This document shows positions 56,277 to 64,000 of a stretch of 64,000 nucleotides of DNA, in pieces (positions within the stretch are counted from its first letter, which is position 1; every line of letters starts with the position of its first letter). The stretch spans positions 1 through 64,000 of the forward strand of contig JADYZU010000041.1 of NCBI GenBank assembly GCA_020852925.1. The letters are read 5' to 3'. Origin of the DNA: Rubellimicrobium sp. (lineage in GTDB: Bacteria; Pseudomonadota; Alphaproteobacteria; Rhodobacterales; Rhodobacteraceae). A program made the position numbers and the translations under genes. Under the pieces are notes generated by a model that was not told where the DNA came from, searched no databases, and was given only the letters and a program-made list of their open reading frames with translations.

Positions 56277-57707
56277 CTAGAGGCCCTTGGAGCGGTAGCT
56301 TTTCGCGATCCGGTCGACCGAGACGATATAGGCCGCGGTGCGCAGGTCGCCCACCTCGGGGCGGGAGTTCCAGACCTCGCGCATCGACTGATAGGCGGTG
56401 CGCATCGTGTCATCGAGGCCCGAGCGCACCAGCGTCAGTTCATCGTCGCCCTGAAGGAAGCGTTCCTTGAAGTTCTCGGCGATGGTCCAGCCAAGCCCCT
56501 TGTCGGCCGACAGCCGTTCGAGTTCCTCGACCAGAAGCCGCGAGCGCGCCTCTTCGGCACGCCGCTGCATCCGGCCAAAGCGGATGTGCGACAGGTTCTT
56601 CACCCATTCGAAATAGCTGACCGTGACGCCGCCGGCATTGGCGAACATGTCGGGAATGATGAGCGTGCCGCGCCGGCGCAGGATCTCGTCGGCGCCAAAG
56701 GTCGTCGGCCCGTTCGCCGCCTCGAGGATCAAGGGCGCGCGGATGCGTTCGGCATTGCCCTGGTTGATCACCCCCTCCATCGCCGCCGGCAGCAGGATGT
56801 CGCAATCTGCCTCGAGGACCGTGGCGCCGTTTTCCACATGGGTGGCGCGGGGATAGCCCCTGACCCCGCGGTTGGCCCTGATCCATTCCTTCACGTCATC
56901 GACATCGAGGCCGGCATCGCTGACCAGCGCGCCGTCATGTTCGATGATCCCGGTGATGCGGCAGCCATCCTCCTGCGACAGGAATTTCGCGGCGTGATAG
57001 CCGACATTGCCCAGGCCCTGCACCACCACGCGCTTGCCCTCGAGCCCGCCGGAAAGGCGGGCGCGGGCCACATCCTCGGGGTGGCGGAAGAATTCGCGCA
57101 GCGCATATTGCACGCCGCGTCCCGTCGCCTCGACCCGGCCGACGATGCCGCCGGCATGGGGCGGCTTGCCGGTGACGCAGGCGCGGGCGTTGATGTCGGT
57201 CGTGTGCATCCGCGCGTATTGGTCGGCGATCCAGGCCATCTCGCGTTCGCCGGTGCCCATGTCGGGGGCGGGCACGTTCTGCGCCGGATGGATCAGGTCG
57301 CGCTTGATGAGTTCATAGGCAAAGCGGCGGGTGATCTGTTCGAGTTCGTGCTCTTCCCAGGCGCGCGGGTCGATGCAGAGCCCGCCCTTGGAACCGCCGA
57401 AAGGCGCCTCGACCAGCGCGCATTTGTAGGTCATGAGCGCGGCCAGCGCCTCCACCTCGTCCTGGTTCACGTCGAGCGAATAGCGGATCCCGCCCTTCAC
57501 CGGCTCCATATGTTCGGAATGGACCGAACGGTAGCCGGTGAACGTCTCGATCTTGCCGCGCAGGCGCACGCCAAAGCGCACGGTATAGGTGGAATTGCAG
57601 ACCCGGATCTTGTGGGCAAGGCCGGGGCTGAGGTCCATGAGGCCAACGGCCCTCTGGAACATCAGATCGACGGATTCGCGGAATCCGGGATCGGTCGCAT
57701 TGTGCAT
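56277..57707 (-). CDS. Glu/Leu/Phe/Val dehydrogenase (glutamate dehydrogenase type)
   Basis: 476 residues from ATG 57707 (AAGGAGGA upstream). The catalytic-Lys region is VEAPFGGSKGGLCIDP, the substrate-lid GGIRYS precedes it, and the Rossmann motif is VVQGLGNVGYHAAKFL. Its size fits hexameric GDH with a modest C-terminal extension. It interconverts glutamate and 2-oxoglutarate; the leucine/valine type cannot be fully ruled out. Confidence 0.9.
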   Translation of the reverse strand: MHNATDPGFRESVDLMFQRAVGLMDLSPGLAHKIRVCNSTYTVRFGVRLRGKIETFTGYRSVHSEHMEPVKGGIRYSLDVNQDEVEALAALMTYKCALVEAPFGGSKGGLCIDPRAWEEHELEQITRRFAYELIKRDLIHPAQNVPAPDMGTGEREMAWIADQYARMHTTDINARACVTGKPPHAGGIVGRVEATGRGVQYALREFFRHPEDVARARLSGGLEGKRVVVQGLGNVGYHAAKFLSQEDGCRITGIIEHDGALVSDAGLDVDDVKEWIRANRGVRGYPRATHVENGATVLEADCDILLPAAMEGVINQGNAERIRAPLILEAANGPTTFGADEILRRRGTLIIPDMFANAGGVTVSYFEWVKNLSHIRFGRMQRRAEEARSRLLVEELERLSADKGLGWTIAENFKERFLQGDDELTLVRSGLDDTMRTAYQSMREVWNSRPEVGDLRTAAYIVSVDRIAKSYRSKGL

Positions 57708-57804
57708 GAGCGGTCCTCCTTGGGCCTTTATTCCACAGCCTGACGAAGGAATGGTTAATCCGGCTGCGGAACGCAAGAAGACCGCTGCGGCATAAGCGCC
57801 GCCG

Positions 57805-57948
57805 TCAGATCAGGCGGATGAACAGGACCGCGACCCAGGCCCAGAACACAAGGCCAAGCGCGGCCATCGGCAGGATCCACCAGGCGGAGGTCAGCCGTGT
57901 GACGTTGTCCGTGCGGGAATCGGCGTGGGGGAGGGCATGATCGGTCAT
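57805..57948 (-). CDS. Small single-helix membrane protein
   Basis: 47 residues: a polar 20-residue N-terminus, one hydrophobic helix (about 24-45), and a short end. The size and topology resemble small respiratory-complex or uncharacterised membrane subunits. The ribosome binding site is weak (ACAGGCG). I do not recognise it; coding is supported only by the sensible topology. Confidence 0.45.
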   Translation of the reverse strand: MTDHALPHADSRTDNVTRLTSAWWILPMAALGLVFWAWVAVLFIRLI

Positions 57949-58194
57949 GGTGCGGCGCCTGTCTGGACTGGCTGCGATCATCGGTCGCGGCCTGCGCGCT
58001 GAACAGCTGCGCGAAAGGGGGCGGGCGGTTCTTCGGTGCGCGATGGTGCCGAACGGCATTCCCGGGCTATCGTTCGACAGGATCGGCCTTTGACAGCATC
58101 GGCCCCCGGCGGTCCCGGGGGGCGCCGCGGCCCCGCTGGACAAGGGCGGGGCGATCCGGCCCGATGCAGCCGCAGGCGGCGCAGGGGAAGGGCG

Positions 58195-59283
58195 ATGACG
58201 GATCAGGACATCCTTGTGAGCCGGCAGGGGGCGGTGGGGCATCTGCGGCTGAACCAGCCCGCTGCCCTGAACAGCCTGACGCCGGAGATGATCGCGGGGC
58301 TGGACCGCGCCATCGACCGGCATCTGGCCGACCCCGGAGTGCGCGTGCTGGTCCTGAGCGGCGCGGGCGAGCGCGGCCTGTGCGCCGGCGCCGACATCAA
58401 GGCGCTTTCGCGCCTGGGGCGCGAGGATCCGGCGGCGGCCATGGCGTTCTGGGCGGCGGAATACCGGCTGAACGCGCGCATCGCGCACCTGCCGAAACCC
58501 TGGGTCGCGCTGATGGACGGGATCTGCATGGGCGGGGGTGCCGGCCTGTCGATCCATGGCGCGCATCGCGTGATGACCGAGCGCAGCCGCTTTGCCATGC
58601 CGGAAACCGGGATCGGCTATTTCCCCGATGTCGGGGCCAGTTTCCGCCTGCAAGGCGCGCTGGGGCTGTGGATCGGCCTGACCGGCGACAGCATCGGCGT
58701 GGCCGATGCGATCGCCGCCGGGCTTGCCGATGCGATGGTGCCCTCGGCGGCGCTGCCGGCGCTGGTCGCGGCACTGGCCTCGGGCCGCGCGCCCGCCGAT
58801 GCCATCGCCGCCCATGCCGCCGACCCCGGCCCCGCGCCGGTCGCGGACGGGGTGGCGGGGATCGCGCGGGCCTTCGATGCGCCCGACATGGCCGGGATCG
58901 TGGCCGCCCTGGAACAGGCCGGCAGCCCGTTCGCCGAACGCACCCTTGCCACCTTGCGCGCGCGCTCGCCCTCGAGCCTGGTCCTCACGCTGCATCTGCT
59001 GCGCGAGGGCGCGCGTGCGCCCGATCTCGAATCCTGCCTCGAGCGGGACCTGGCCGCCGATGCGCTGATCCTGACGCGGGCGGATTTCCACGAAGGCATC
59101 CGCGCGCAGGTGATCGACCGTGACCGCAACCCGCGCTGGTCGCCCGCCACGCTGGCCGAGGTGGACGGGGACGCGCTTTTGCGGCAGATCGTGGCGCAGC
59201 CGCCGCTGTTTCCCCCCCGTGCGCCGGGGGCGGCGCGCGCGGCCCGCCCGCCCGAAACCCGAACCCTGGGGGATGCGCCATGA
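58195..59283 (+). CDS. Probable 3-hydroxyisobutyryl-CoA hydrolase (crotonase fold)
   Basis: 362 residues from ATG 58195 (GGGGAAGGG upstream). Crotonase core with CAGADIKAL and [11 protein letters not shown] for the oxyanion hole. The [18 protein letters not shown] segment, with its Glu, and the long C-terminal extension are typical of HIBCH rather than simple hydratases. It acts in valine degradation. The stop overlaps the next gene (ATGA). Confidence 0.85.
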   Translation: MTDQDILVSRQGAVGHLRLNQPAALNSLTPEMIAGLDRAIDRHLADPGVRVLVLSGAGERGLCAGADIKALSRLGREDPAAAMAFWAAEYRLNARIAHLPKPWVALMDGICMGGGAGLSIHGAHRVMTERSRFAMPETGIGYFPDVGASFRLQGALGLWIGLTGDSIGVADAIAAGLADAMVPSAALPALVAALASGRAPADAIAAHAADPGPAPVADGVAGIARAFDAPDMAGIVAALEQAGSPFAERTLATLRARSPSSLVLTLHLLREGARAPDLESCLERDLAADALILTRADFHEGIRAQVIDRDRNPRWSPATLAEVDGDALLRQIVAQPPLFPPRAPGAARAARPPETRTLGDAP

Positions 59284-60053
59284 GCCACGAGACGATCCTG
59301 ACCGAAACCCGCGGCCGCGTGCGCCTGATCACGCTGAACCGGCCCAAGGCGCTCAATGCGCTGAACCGGCAGCTCGCGGCCGAACTTCTGGCCGACCTGA
59401 CCACGGCCGAGGCCGATCCCGCCATCGGCTGCACCGTGATCACCGGATCGGACCGCGCCTTTGCCGCCGGGGCCGACATCCGCGAGATGGCCGGGGAAAG
59501 CTATGTCTCGATGACCGGGGCAGATGTCTTTGGCGAATGGGCGGCCTTCGACCGGCTGCGCAAGCCGGTGATCGCCGCGGTCGCGGGCTATGCGCTGGGC
59601 GGGGGCTGCGAACTGGCGCTGCTGTGCGACATCATCATCGCCGCCGAGACGGCGGTGTTCGGCCAGCCGGAAATCCGGCTGGGCATCATCCCCGGCATGG
59701 GCGGCAGCCAGCGCCTGACCCGGGCGATCGGACCGGCCAAGGCGATGGACATGTGCCTGACCGGCCGCAACATGACCGCAGCCGAGGCCGAGCGCGCCGG
59801 CCTGGTCGCCCGCGTGGTCCCGGCCGAGGCGCTGATCGACGAGGCGATGAATACCGCCGAGACCATCGCCGCGCTGTCGCTGCCGGCGGTCATGGCCGCG
59901 AAAGAGGCGGTGCGCGCCGCCGGCGACATGGCGCTGGCCGACGGCCTGCGCCACGAACGCGCGCTGTTCCGGGCGCTGTTCGCCACCGAGGACCAGAAAG
60001 AGGGGATGGCCGCCTTCCTGGAAAAGCGCCAACCCCGGTTCCGCAACCGCTGA
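59280..60053 (+). CDS. Enoyl-CoA hydratase
   Basis: 257 residues. Crotonase fold: [12 protein letters not shown] and [14 protein letters not shown] build the oxyanion hole, and [18 protein letters not shown] carries the second catalytic Glu. The coupled start with the HIBCH-like gene suggests a methacrylyl-CoA hydratase role in valine degradation, although general short-chain hydratase activity is equally compatible. Confidence 0.9.
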   Translation: MSHETILTETRGRVRLITLNRPKALNALNRQLAAELLADLTTAEADPAIGCTVITGSDRAFAAGADIREMAGESYVSMTGADVFGEWAAFDRLRKPVIAAVAGYALGGGCELALLCDIIIAAETAVFGQPEIRLGIIPGMGGSQRLTRAIGPAKAMDMCLTGRNMTAAEAERAGLVARVVPAEALIDEAMNTAETIAALSLPAVMAAKEAVRAAGDMALADGLRHERALFRALFATEDQKEGMAAFLEKRQPRFRNR

Positions 60054-60150
60054 ACCCCTGAAACCGGATGGAACGGGCGCTGCGGGAAAGATCCTCTCGC
60101 GGTGCCCGTCGACCTGCGCCGTCCCCGGCGGCCGGCATTTTGCAACTTGA

Positions 60151-60178
60151 TTACTATACCGTCCGGACGGTATAGTAA
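60151..60178. promoter_or_regulatory. Perfect 28-bp palindromic operator before the TetR gene
   Basis: TTACTATACCGTCC (60151-60164) is followed directly by its exact reverse complement (60165-60178). It ends 18 bases before the TetR start and has the size and symmetry of TetR-family operators, so autoregulation is likely. Confidence 0.85.
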
Positions 60179-60196
60179 GTGACAGGAGATACCCGG

Positions 60197-60760
60197 ATGA
60201 CCAGAACCGACACCAAGGGCAGGATCATCGAAGGAGCGGCAAGGCTTGTTCTTGCCAACGGAATTTCATCGTTCACGCTGGATGCCGTCGCCCGCGAGGC
60301 CGGGGTGAGCAAGGGCGGCCTGCTTTACCACTTCCCAAGCAAGCAGCAGTTGCTTCTGGCGATGGTGAACGCGCTTGTGGCCATCACCGAAGAGCGCATC
60401 GCCGAAGTTCAGGCCGAGGACACGGGGCCGGGGTCCTGGCTGCGCGGCTTCATCGAAGCCAGCATCGTGCGCGAGGATCCGAAGGTCGGATCGGTGTCCC
60501 GGTTGTCGGTCGCCTTCCTGACCGCGGCAGCGACGGACACCGCGCTTCTGGCGCCGATGGCCGAACGCCAACCTGCCTGGCGCGAGCAGTTGCGCACCAG
60601 CGGGGTGGATCCGACGCTTGCCCATATCATCCGCCTCGCTTCTGACGGGCTGTGGATCAACGATGCGCTGGGGCTTCCCGTGCTCGACGATGCCGAGCGC
60701 GCCGCCGTCTTTCAGCGGCTGCACGAGATGACCTTTCCCGAACCCGAACCCGAAACCTGA
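60197..60760 (+). CDS. TetR-family transcriptional regulator
   Basis: 187 residues from ATG 60197, with AGGAGA upstream; ATG 60179 would start inside the palindrome's edge. The N-terminal helix-turn-helix is clear (FTLDAVAREAGVSKGGLLYH, then FPSKQQLL). The C-terminal ligand domain resembles the TetR_C group around GSWLRGFIEA. Likely a repressor of itself and of the two genes downstream, which follow 17 and 25 bases apart. Confidence 0.92.
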   Translation: MTRTDTKGRIIEGAARLVLANGISSFTLDAVAREAGVSKGGLLYHFPSKQQLLLAMVNALVAITEERIAEVQAEDTGPGSWLRGFIEASIVREDPKVGSVSRLSVAFLTAAATDTALLAPMAERQPAWREQLRTSGVDPTLAHIIRLASDGLWINDALGLPVLDDAERAAVFQRLHEMTFPEPEPET

Positions 60761-60777
60761 CCGCAACAGGAGGCAGT

Positions 60778-61524
60778 ATGCGCACCACCGGATCGTTTCG
60801 TTCACTGGGGCATGATGAGGGCGATGTCCTTCCCGCCCATCGCCAGACCTATCCGGCGATCCCCACCTTCTATCACGGGCTCGAGACCCAGTTCGTCGAA
60901 TTCACCACCGATCCCGCCGTTGTGGCCGCCCATCTGCCCGCGCCGCTGAAGGCCGACCCGGAAGGTCGTGCCGTTGCGGTCGGAATCCGCATCAACCTGT
61001 CGTCCTACGGGCCTTTCAACGAAGCAGGCATTTACCTTCGCTGCACTCTCGACGGCCAGCCCGCGGTCTACAATTCGCATCTCTACCTCGACAACGTGAC
61101 CGCAATCTGCGCCGGCCGGGAGCGCTGGGGCGTGGCCAAGGAATTCGCGACCATCACCTTCGAGGACCACGAGAATGTCCGGGTCTGCAATGTGATGAAG
61201 GAGGGCGATCTGATCATGCGGGTCTCGAATACCTGGGACGCACTGATCGAACCCGAGGATCTGCCGGTTCTCTATCCCAATTACAACCTCAAGCTGATTC
61301 CGCGCGCCGATGGTCCCGGTCCGGCGATCAAGCAACTGGTCGGCTATGAATCCGAAGGCGTCGGCCAGTCCCGGCAGTATCGGGGGCGCGGCATGGTCGA
61401 ATTCCGCAGCACCGCCAAGACCGATCTTGCCCCCTTCACCCCGCGCAGCGTCGGGAGCGGATTCTATCACATCGGCGACCTCAAGGAACTGCACGGCACC
61501 ATCGCCATCGACTACCTCAAGTGA
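60778..61524 (+). CDS. Acetoacetate decarboxylase family protein
   Basis: 248 residues from ATG 60778 (AGGAGG upstream). The ADC-like beta-barrel motif GRERWGVAKEFATITF contains the Lys equivalent to the Schiff-base lysine, but the following residue is Glu rather than the second Lys of true acetoacetate decarboxylase. Family members include decarboxylases and other Schiff-base enzymes, so the reaction is not settled. Between the TetR gene and a binding-protein gene. Confidence 0.85.
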   Translation: MRTTGSFRSLGHDEGDVLPAHRQTYPAIPTFYHGLETQFVEFTTDPAVVAAHLPAPLKADPEGRAVAVGIRINLSSYGPFNEAGIYLRCTLDGQPAVYNSHLYLDNVTAICAGRERWGVAKEFATITFEDHENVRVCNVMKEGDLIMRVSNTWDALIEPEDLPVLYPNYNLKLIPRADGPGPAIKQLVGYESEGVGQSRQYRGRGMVEFRSTAKTDLAPFTPRSVGSGFYHIGDLKELHGTIAIDYLK

Positions 61525-61549
61525 GAATCCAGGTCGGGAGGGCCTGAAC

Positions 61550-62494
61550 ATGATCACATCTCGCATCAGACTCGTTGCACTTGCCTGCGCCGTCCTGCCT
61601 GCCGCCGCCCTGGCATCCGATCCTGACGGATGCCGGACGGTGCGCATCGGCGATGGCGGCTGGATGGACAATGCCGCCCAGAACGGGCTTGCCGCGACCA
61701 TCCTCGAGGCGATCGGCTATGACCCCGAGATTTCGTTCCTTGCCCTCGGCGTCATCCTCGAGAGCATGAAATCCGGCGAAATCGACGTGTTTCTTGACAG
61801 TTGGACCCCGAATTCCGACGCAACCCTGATGCCCTACGTCGATGCGGGCGCAATCCGGAATGTCGGAACCAATCTCGAGGGGGGGCTTTATGCCCTGGCG
61901 GTTCCTGCCTACGCCTGGGAGGAGGGGCTGCGCGATTTTGCTGATATTGCCCGGTTCGCTGATGAACTGGACAACAGGATTCATGCCCTTGAACCGGGCA
62001 ATGACAGCAACAATGTCCTGTTGCAGATGATCGAGGAGAATGCCTTCGGTCTGGCGGGTTTTGAACTGGTCGAGGCATCGGAACAGGCCATGATCGCCGC
62101 CGTGGGCCGTGCCGTTGACCAGCACGAGCCGATCGTCTTTGTCGGCTGGTCGCCGCATCCGATGAACGTCCGCTTCGACATGCGTTATCTGAGTGGGGGC
62201 GACGACTGGTTCGGTCCGAATTACGGCAGCGCTTCGGTCTGGACCGGATTGCGGCCCGGCTATGCCGATTCCTGCCCGAATGCGCTGCGTTTCTTCCAGA
62301 ACCTGCGATTCACCATCGAAATGGAAAGCGCCGTCATGCAGATCATGGAGGACACCGGCAAGGACGGTCCGGAGGCCGCCCGGGAATGGCTGATGGCCAA
62401 TTTCGGGGCGGTGACGGGCTGGCTCGACGGAGTGACGAGCTTTGACGGAGGCGACGCGCTGGTTGCGGCGCGGTCCGCGCTGGGTGTGAACTGA
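61550..62494 (+). CDS. Betaine/choline-type periplasmic binding protein (OpuAC/ProX-like)
   Basis: 314 residues. A signal peptide of about 22 residues (ends AALAS) precedes the OpuAC fold: RIGDGGWMDNAAQNGLAA, LDSWTPNSDATLMPYVDAG and VGWSPHPMNVRFDMRYLSGG resemble choline/glycine-betaine binders such as ChoX. No permease or ATPase gene is adjacent, so it must use a remote transporter or act in sensing. Confidence 0.9.
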   Translation: MITSRIRLVALACAVLPAAALASDPDGCRTVRIGDGGWMDNAAQNGLAATILEAIGYDPEISFLALGVILESMKSGEIDVFLDSWTPNSDATLMPYVDAGAIRNVGTNLEGGLYALAVPAYAWEEGLRDFADIARFADELDNRIHALEPGNDSNNVLLQMIEENAFGLAGFELVEASEQAMIAAVGRAVDQHEPIVFVGWSPHPMNVRFDMRYLSGGDDWFGPNYGSASVWTGLRPGYADSCPNALRFFQNLRFTIEMESAVMQIMEDTGKDGPEAAREWLMANFGAVTGWLDGVTSFDGGDALVAARSALGVN

Positions 62495-62501
62495 TCCCAT
62501 G

Positions 62502-62534
62502 AAAAAGGCCCCGCCGTTTCCGGGCGGGGCCTTT
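62502..62534. terminator. Bidirectional terminator, mainly for rpsO
   Basis: GGCCCCGCC (62507-62515) pairs with GGCGGGGCC (62523-62531). On the minus strand it is followed by TTTTTC, and on the plus strand by TTT. It serves the convergent rpsO and binding-protein genes. Confidence 0.85.
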
Positions 62535-62554
62535 GGGCCGGGTCGGGGGCCGGA

Positions 62555-62824
62555 TCAGCGGCGCAGGCCGAGGCGTTCGATCAGGGCCGCATAGCGGGCC
62601 TCGTCACGCGCCTTGAGATAGTCGAGCTGCTTGCGCCGCAGGGCGACCATCTTGAGCAGGCCGCGGCGGCCGTGGTTGTCGTTCTTGTGGGTCTTGAAAT
62701 GCTCGGTCAGGGTCGCGATGCGCGACGACAGGATCGCCACCTGCACCTCGGGCGAACCGGTGTCGCCGGGCTTGGTCGCGAATTCCTTGAGCAGGCGGGT
62801 CTTTTCCTCGACGGTGATCGACAT
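62555..62824 (-). CDS. rpsO: 30S ribosomal protein S15
   Basis: 89 residues, normal length. Motifs [34 protein letters not shown] and the [20 protein letters not shown] end are all S15. AGGAGAT precedes ATG 62824. An S15-binding mRNA structure upstream cannot be judged by eye. Confidence 0.97.
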   Translation of the reverse strand: MSITVEEKTRLLKEFATKPGDTGSPEVQVAILSSRIATLTEHFKTHKNDNHGRRGLLKMVALRRKQLDYLKARDEARYAALIERLGLRR

Positions 62825-62946
62825 CGGGATCTCCTTTGCAAAGGGTCATGGCACAGGCCGGGATGTCGTCCAGCAAGGCCCCTGGAGGGTGCCCCATGAC
62901 AGGGCGCGGCCCCCATAACTCAGGTCGCGGCAAAAGGAAAGCGCCC

Positions 62947-63849
62947 TCAGGCCGCGACCAGCCGGATTGCCGCCGGATCAAGCGTGCTGGCCCCCGGCAG
63001 GTCGGCCATCAGCCGCCCGTCGAGAAACAGCCGCAAGCCGCCCTCGACCTCCTGCACGAGGATCAGCGCCTCGGGGTTGGCGTGGACGAGGACGATCACA
63101 TCCTCGTCCGGGTTGAAATCGTCAATGATCACGGCGTCTTCGGAGATGTGAAAGCTGTCGTGCCCGCTGCCGCCGTTCAGGTGGTCGCCGCTGCCGCCCA
63201 GGAGCAGGTCGTCCCCGGCGCCGCCGTTCAGGAAATCGGCCGCCCCGTCATCGCCGCGCCCGTCGAGCGTGTCGTTGCCGGCGCCGCCGAACAGCACATC
63301 CGCGCCCCCGCCACCCACCAGCGTATCGTCCCCGAGCGAGCCGAGCAGGCTGTCGTCCCCCGCGCCCCCGTCGAGGAAATCGTCCCCCTCGCCCCCGTCG
63401 AGCAGGTCGTTCCCCGCGCCGCCCCAAAGGCTGTCGTCGCCGGTATGGCCGAAGAGGCTGTCCCCGCCATCGCCGCCCTGCAGCGCGTCGTTGCCGCGCC
63501 CGCCGTGCAGTTCGTCCGCCCCGGCGCCACCGTCGAGCGTGTCGTCGCCATCGCGCCCGTCGAGGTGATCGTCGCCCGCGCCGCCCGTCAGGCTGTCATC
63601 GCCGTCGCCGCCGAACAGCACCGAGTCGAGCCCGCTATCGACAGGGCCGCCGTCGTCGAGATCGAGGAACGGACCGGTTCCCGTGTCGGTTCCCCCGTCC
63701 TGATCGCCGGGTGACGGCGGGGCAGGGGCATCCTCCGCCTCGCCGCCCATTGTCAGCGGGACGGCAAGGAGGCCGGCAAGGAACAGACCGAACAGACCGG
63801 CAAGATACAGCATGGACCCGACCCAGGCGCAAAGCGCGCGCCCCCCCAT
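62947..63849 (-). CDS. Membrane-anchored or exported RTX calcium-binding protein
   Basis: 300 residues from ATG 63849, or 288 from ATG 63813; neither has a good ribosome binding site. A hydrophobic segment at about residues 13-34 (signal or anchor) is followed by a Pro/Asp/Gly linker and about twelve RTX nonapeptides of type GGAGDDxLxGG (residues 80-225). The C-terminal region ends with [20 protein letters not shown], resembling the closing strands of RTX rolls. Unlike the RTX/Hint protein, it has an N-terminal hydrophobic segment. Confidence 0.85.
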   Translation of the reverse strand: MGGRALCAWVGSMLYLAGLFGLFLAGLLAVPLTMGGEAEDAPAPPSPGDQDGGTDTGTGPFLDLDDGGPVDSGLDSVLFGGDGDDSLTGGAGDDHLDGRDGDDTLDGGAGADELHGGRGNDALQGGDGGDSLFGHTGDDSLWGGAGNDLLDGGEGDDFLDGGAGDDSLLGSLGDDTLVGGGGADVLFGGAGNDTLDGRGDDGAADFLNGGAGDDLLLGGSGDHLNGGSGHDSFHISEDAVIIDDFNPDEDVIVLVHANPEALILVQEVEGGLRLFLDGRLMADLPGASTLDPAAIRLVAA

Positions 63850-63893
63850 ACCACGGGCAGGTGGCGCAGCGGCAGGGAATTCGTCCTGAAAGG

Positions 63894-64000
63894 TTAACGC
63901 CCGGCCTGCGGCGGCGCAGCGCCCCCGTCACCCTGCCAGACCTGCGCGCCTGTGCCCAGCCCGTCCGTGCCCAGCCCGTCCGTGTTCAGCCCGTCTGCGC
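63894..64000 (-). CDS. C-terminal end of a minus-strand gene (partial, tentative)
   Basis: A frame ending with TAA at 63896-63894 gives about 34 residues, with repeated Thr-Asp-Gly-Leu-Gly units encoded by a 15-bp tandem repeat (about 63953-63998). It could be the tail of an off-window gene or a mere repeat; there is no homology. Confidence 0.3.
   Translation of the reverse strand, partial: ADGLNTDGLGTDGLGTGAQVWQGDGGAAPPQAGR

Overview
The window is very GC-rich, densely coded DNA whose genes look like those of an alphaproteobacterium of the Rhodobacteraceae (Paracoccus/Rhodobacter relatives). The signs are a lipoyl domain on pyruvate dehydrogenase E1-beta, L9 and S6 with low-complexity tails, a B12-dependent ribonucleotide reductase, imuA-imuB, RTX proteins with a Hint domain, and a gene-transfer-agent (GTA) type terminase placed after the fabD-fabG-acpP-fabF-mltG run. 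The assignment rests on protein recognition, not on a search.

Layout. 0-1.7 kb: end of an Ala/Glu-rich gene, its terminator, and the ribosomal operon rpsF-rpsR-rplI (minus). 1.9-7.4 kb: a membrane protein and the fatty-acid cluster fabD-fabG-acpP-fabF-mltG. 7.5-9.2 kb: two GTA-like packaging genes (small and large terminase) with no portal, capsid or tail genes after them. 9.2-22.9 kb: an accessory catabolic island with a DapA-type lyase, M20 hydrolase, GntR/FCD regulator, D-amino-acid dehydrogenase, hydroxyproline 2-epimerase, GAF protein, sugar-type ABC importer and HyuA/HyuB. Two divergent spacers in it share the palindrome TGTCGACA. 23-28.3 kb: selO, two overlapping cyclophilins, pgk, class I aldolase, ftsB. 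28.3-32.1 kb: pdhA-pdhB-pdhC behind a perfect 28-bp palindrome. 32.2-36.5 kb: AhpD-like protein, tRNA-Leu, a secreted RTX/Hint protein, a proteasome-type protease. 36.5-43.8 kb (minus): ppiD-like and trpE, then ilvB, a lipoprotein and ilvH, where ilvH has no stop codon and reads into a nucleoside hydrolase. 43.9-49.2 kb: aminotransferase, gpt, LysE exporter, fabI (minus), then pdxH, a double cold-shock protein, a DUF192 protein and tRNA-Pro (plus). 49.4-57.9 kb: nrdJ, imuB-imuA, an SDR enzyme, glutamate dehydrogenase, a 47-residue membrane protein. 58.2-60.1 kb: two crotonase-fold enzymes of a valine-degradation type. 60.15-62.5 kb: a small module with a TetR regulator under a perfect 28-bp operator, an acetoacetate-decarboxylase-like protein and an orphan betaine/choline-type binding protein. 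62.5-64 kb: rpsO, a membrane-anchored RTX protein, and the end of a further gene.

Most of the window is housekeeping: lipid, branched-chain and tryptophan synthesis, central carbon, translation. The parts most worth a second look are the truncated GTA locus with a catabolic island beside it, the hydroxyproline/hydantoinase-type gene combination and its shared operators, the ilvH-nucleoside hydrolase read-through, the TetR/decarboxylase/binding-protein module, and the pdhA palindrome.
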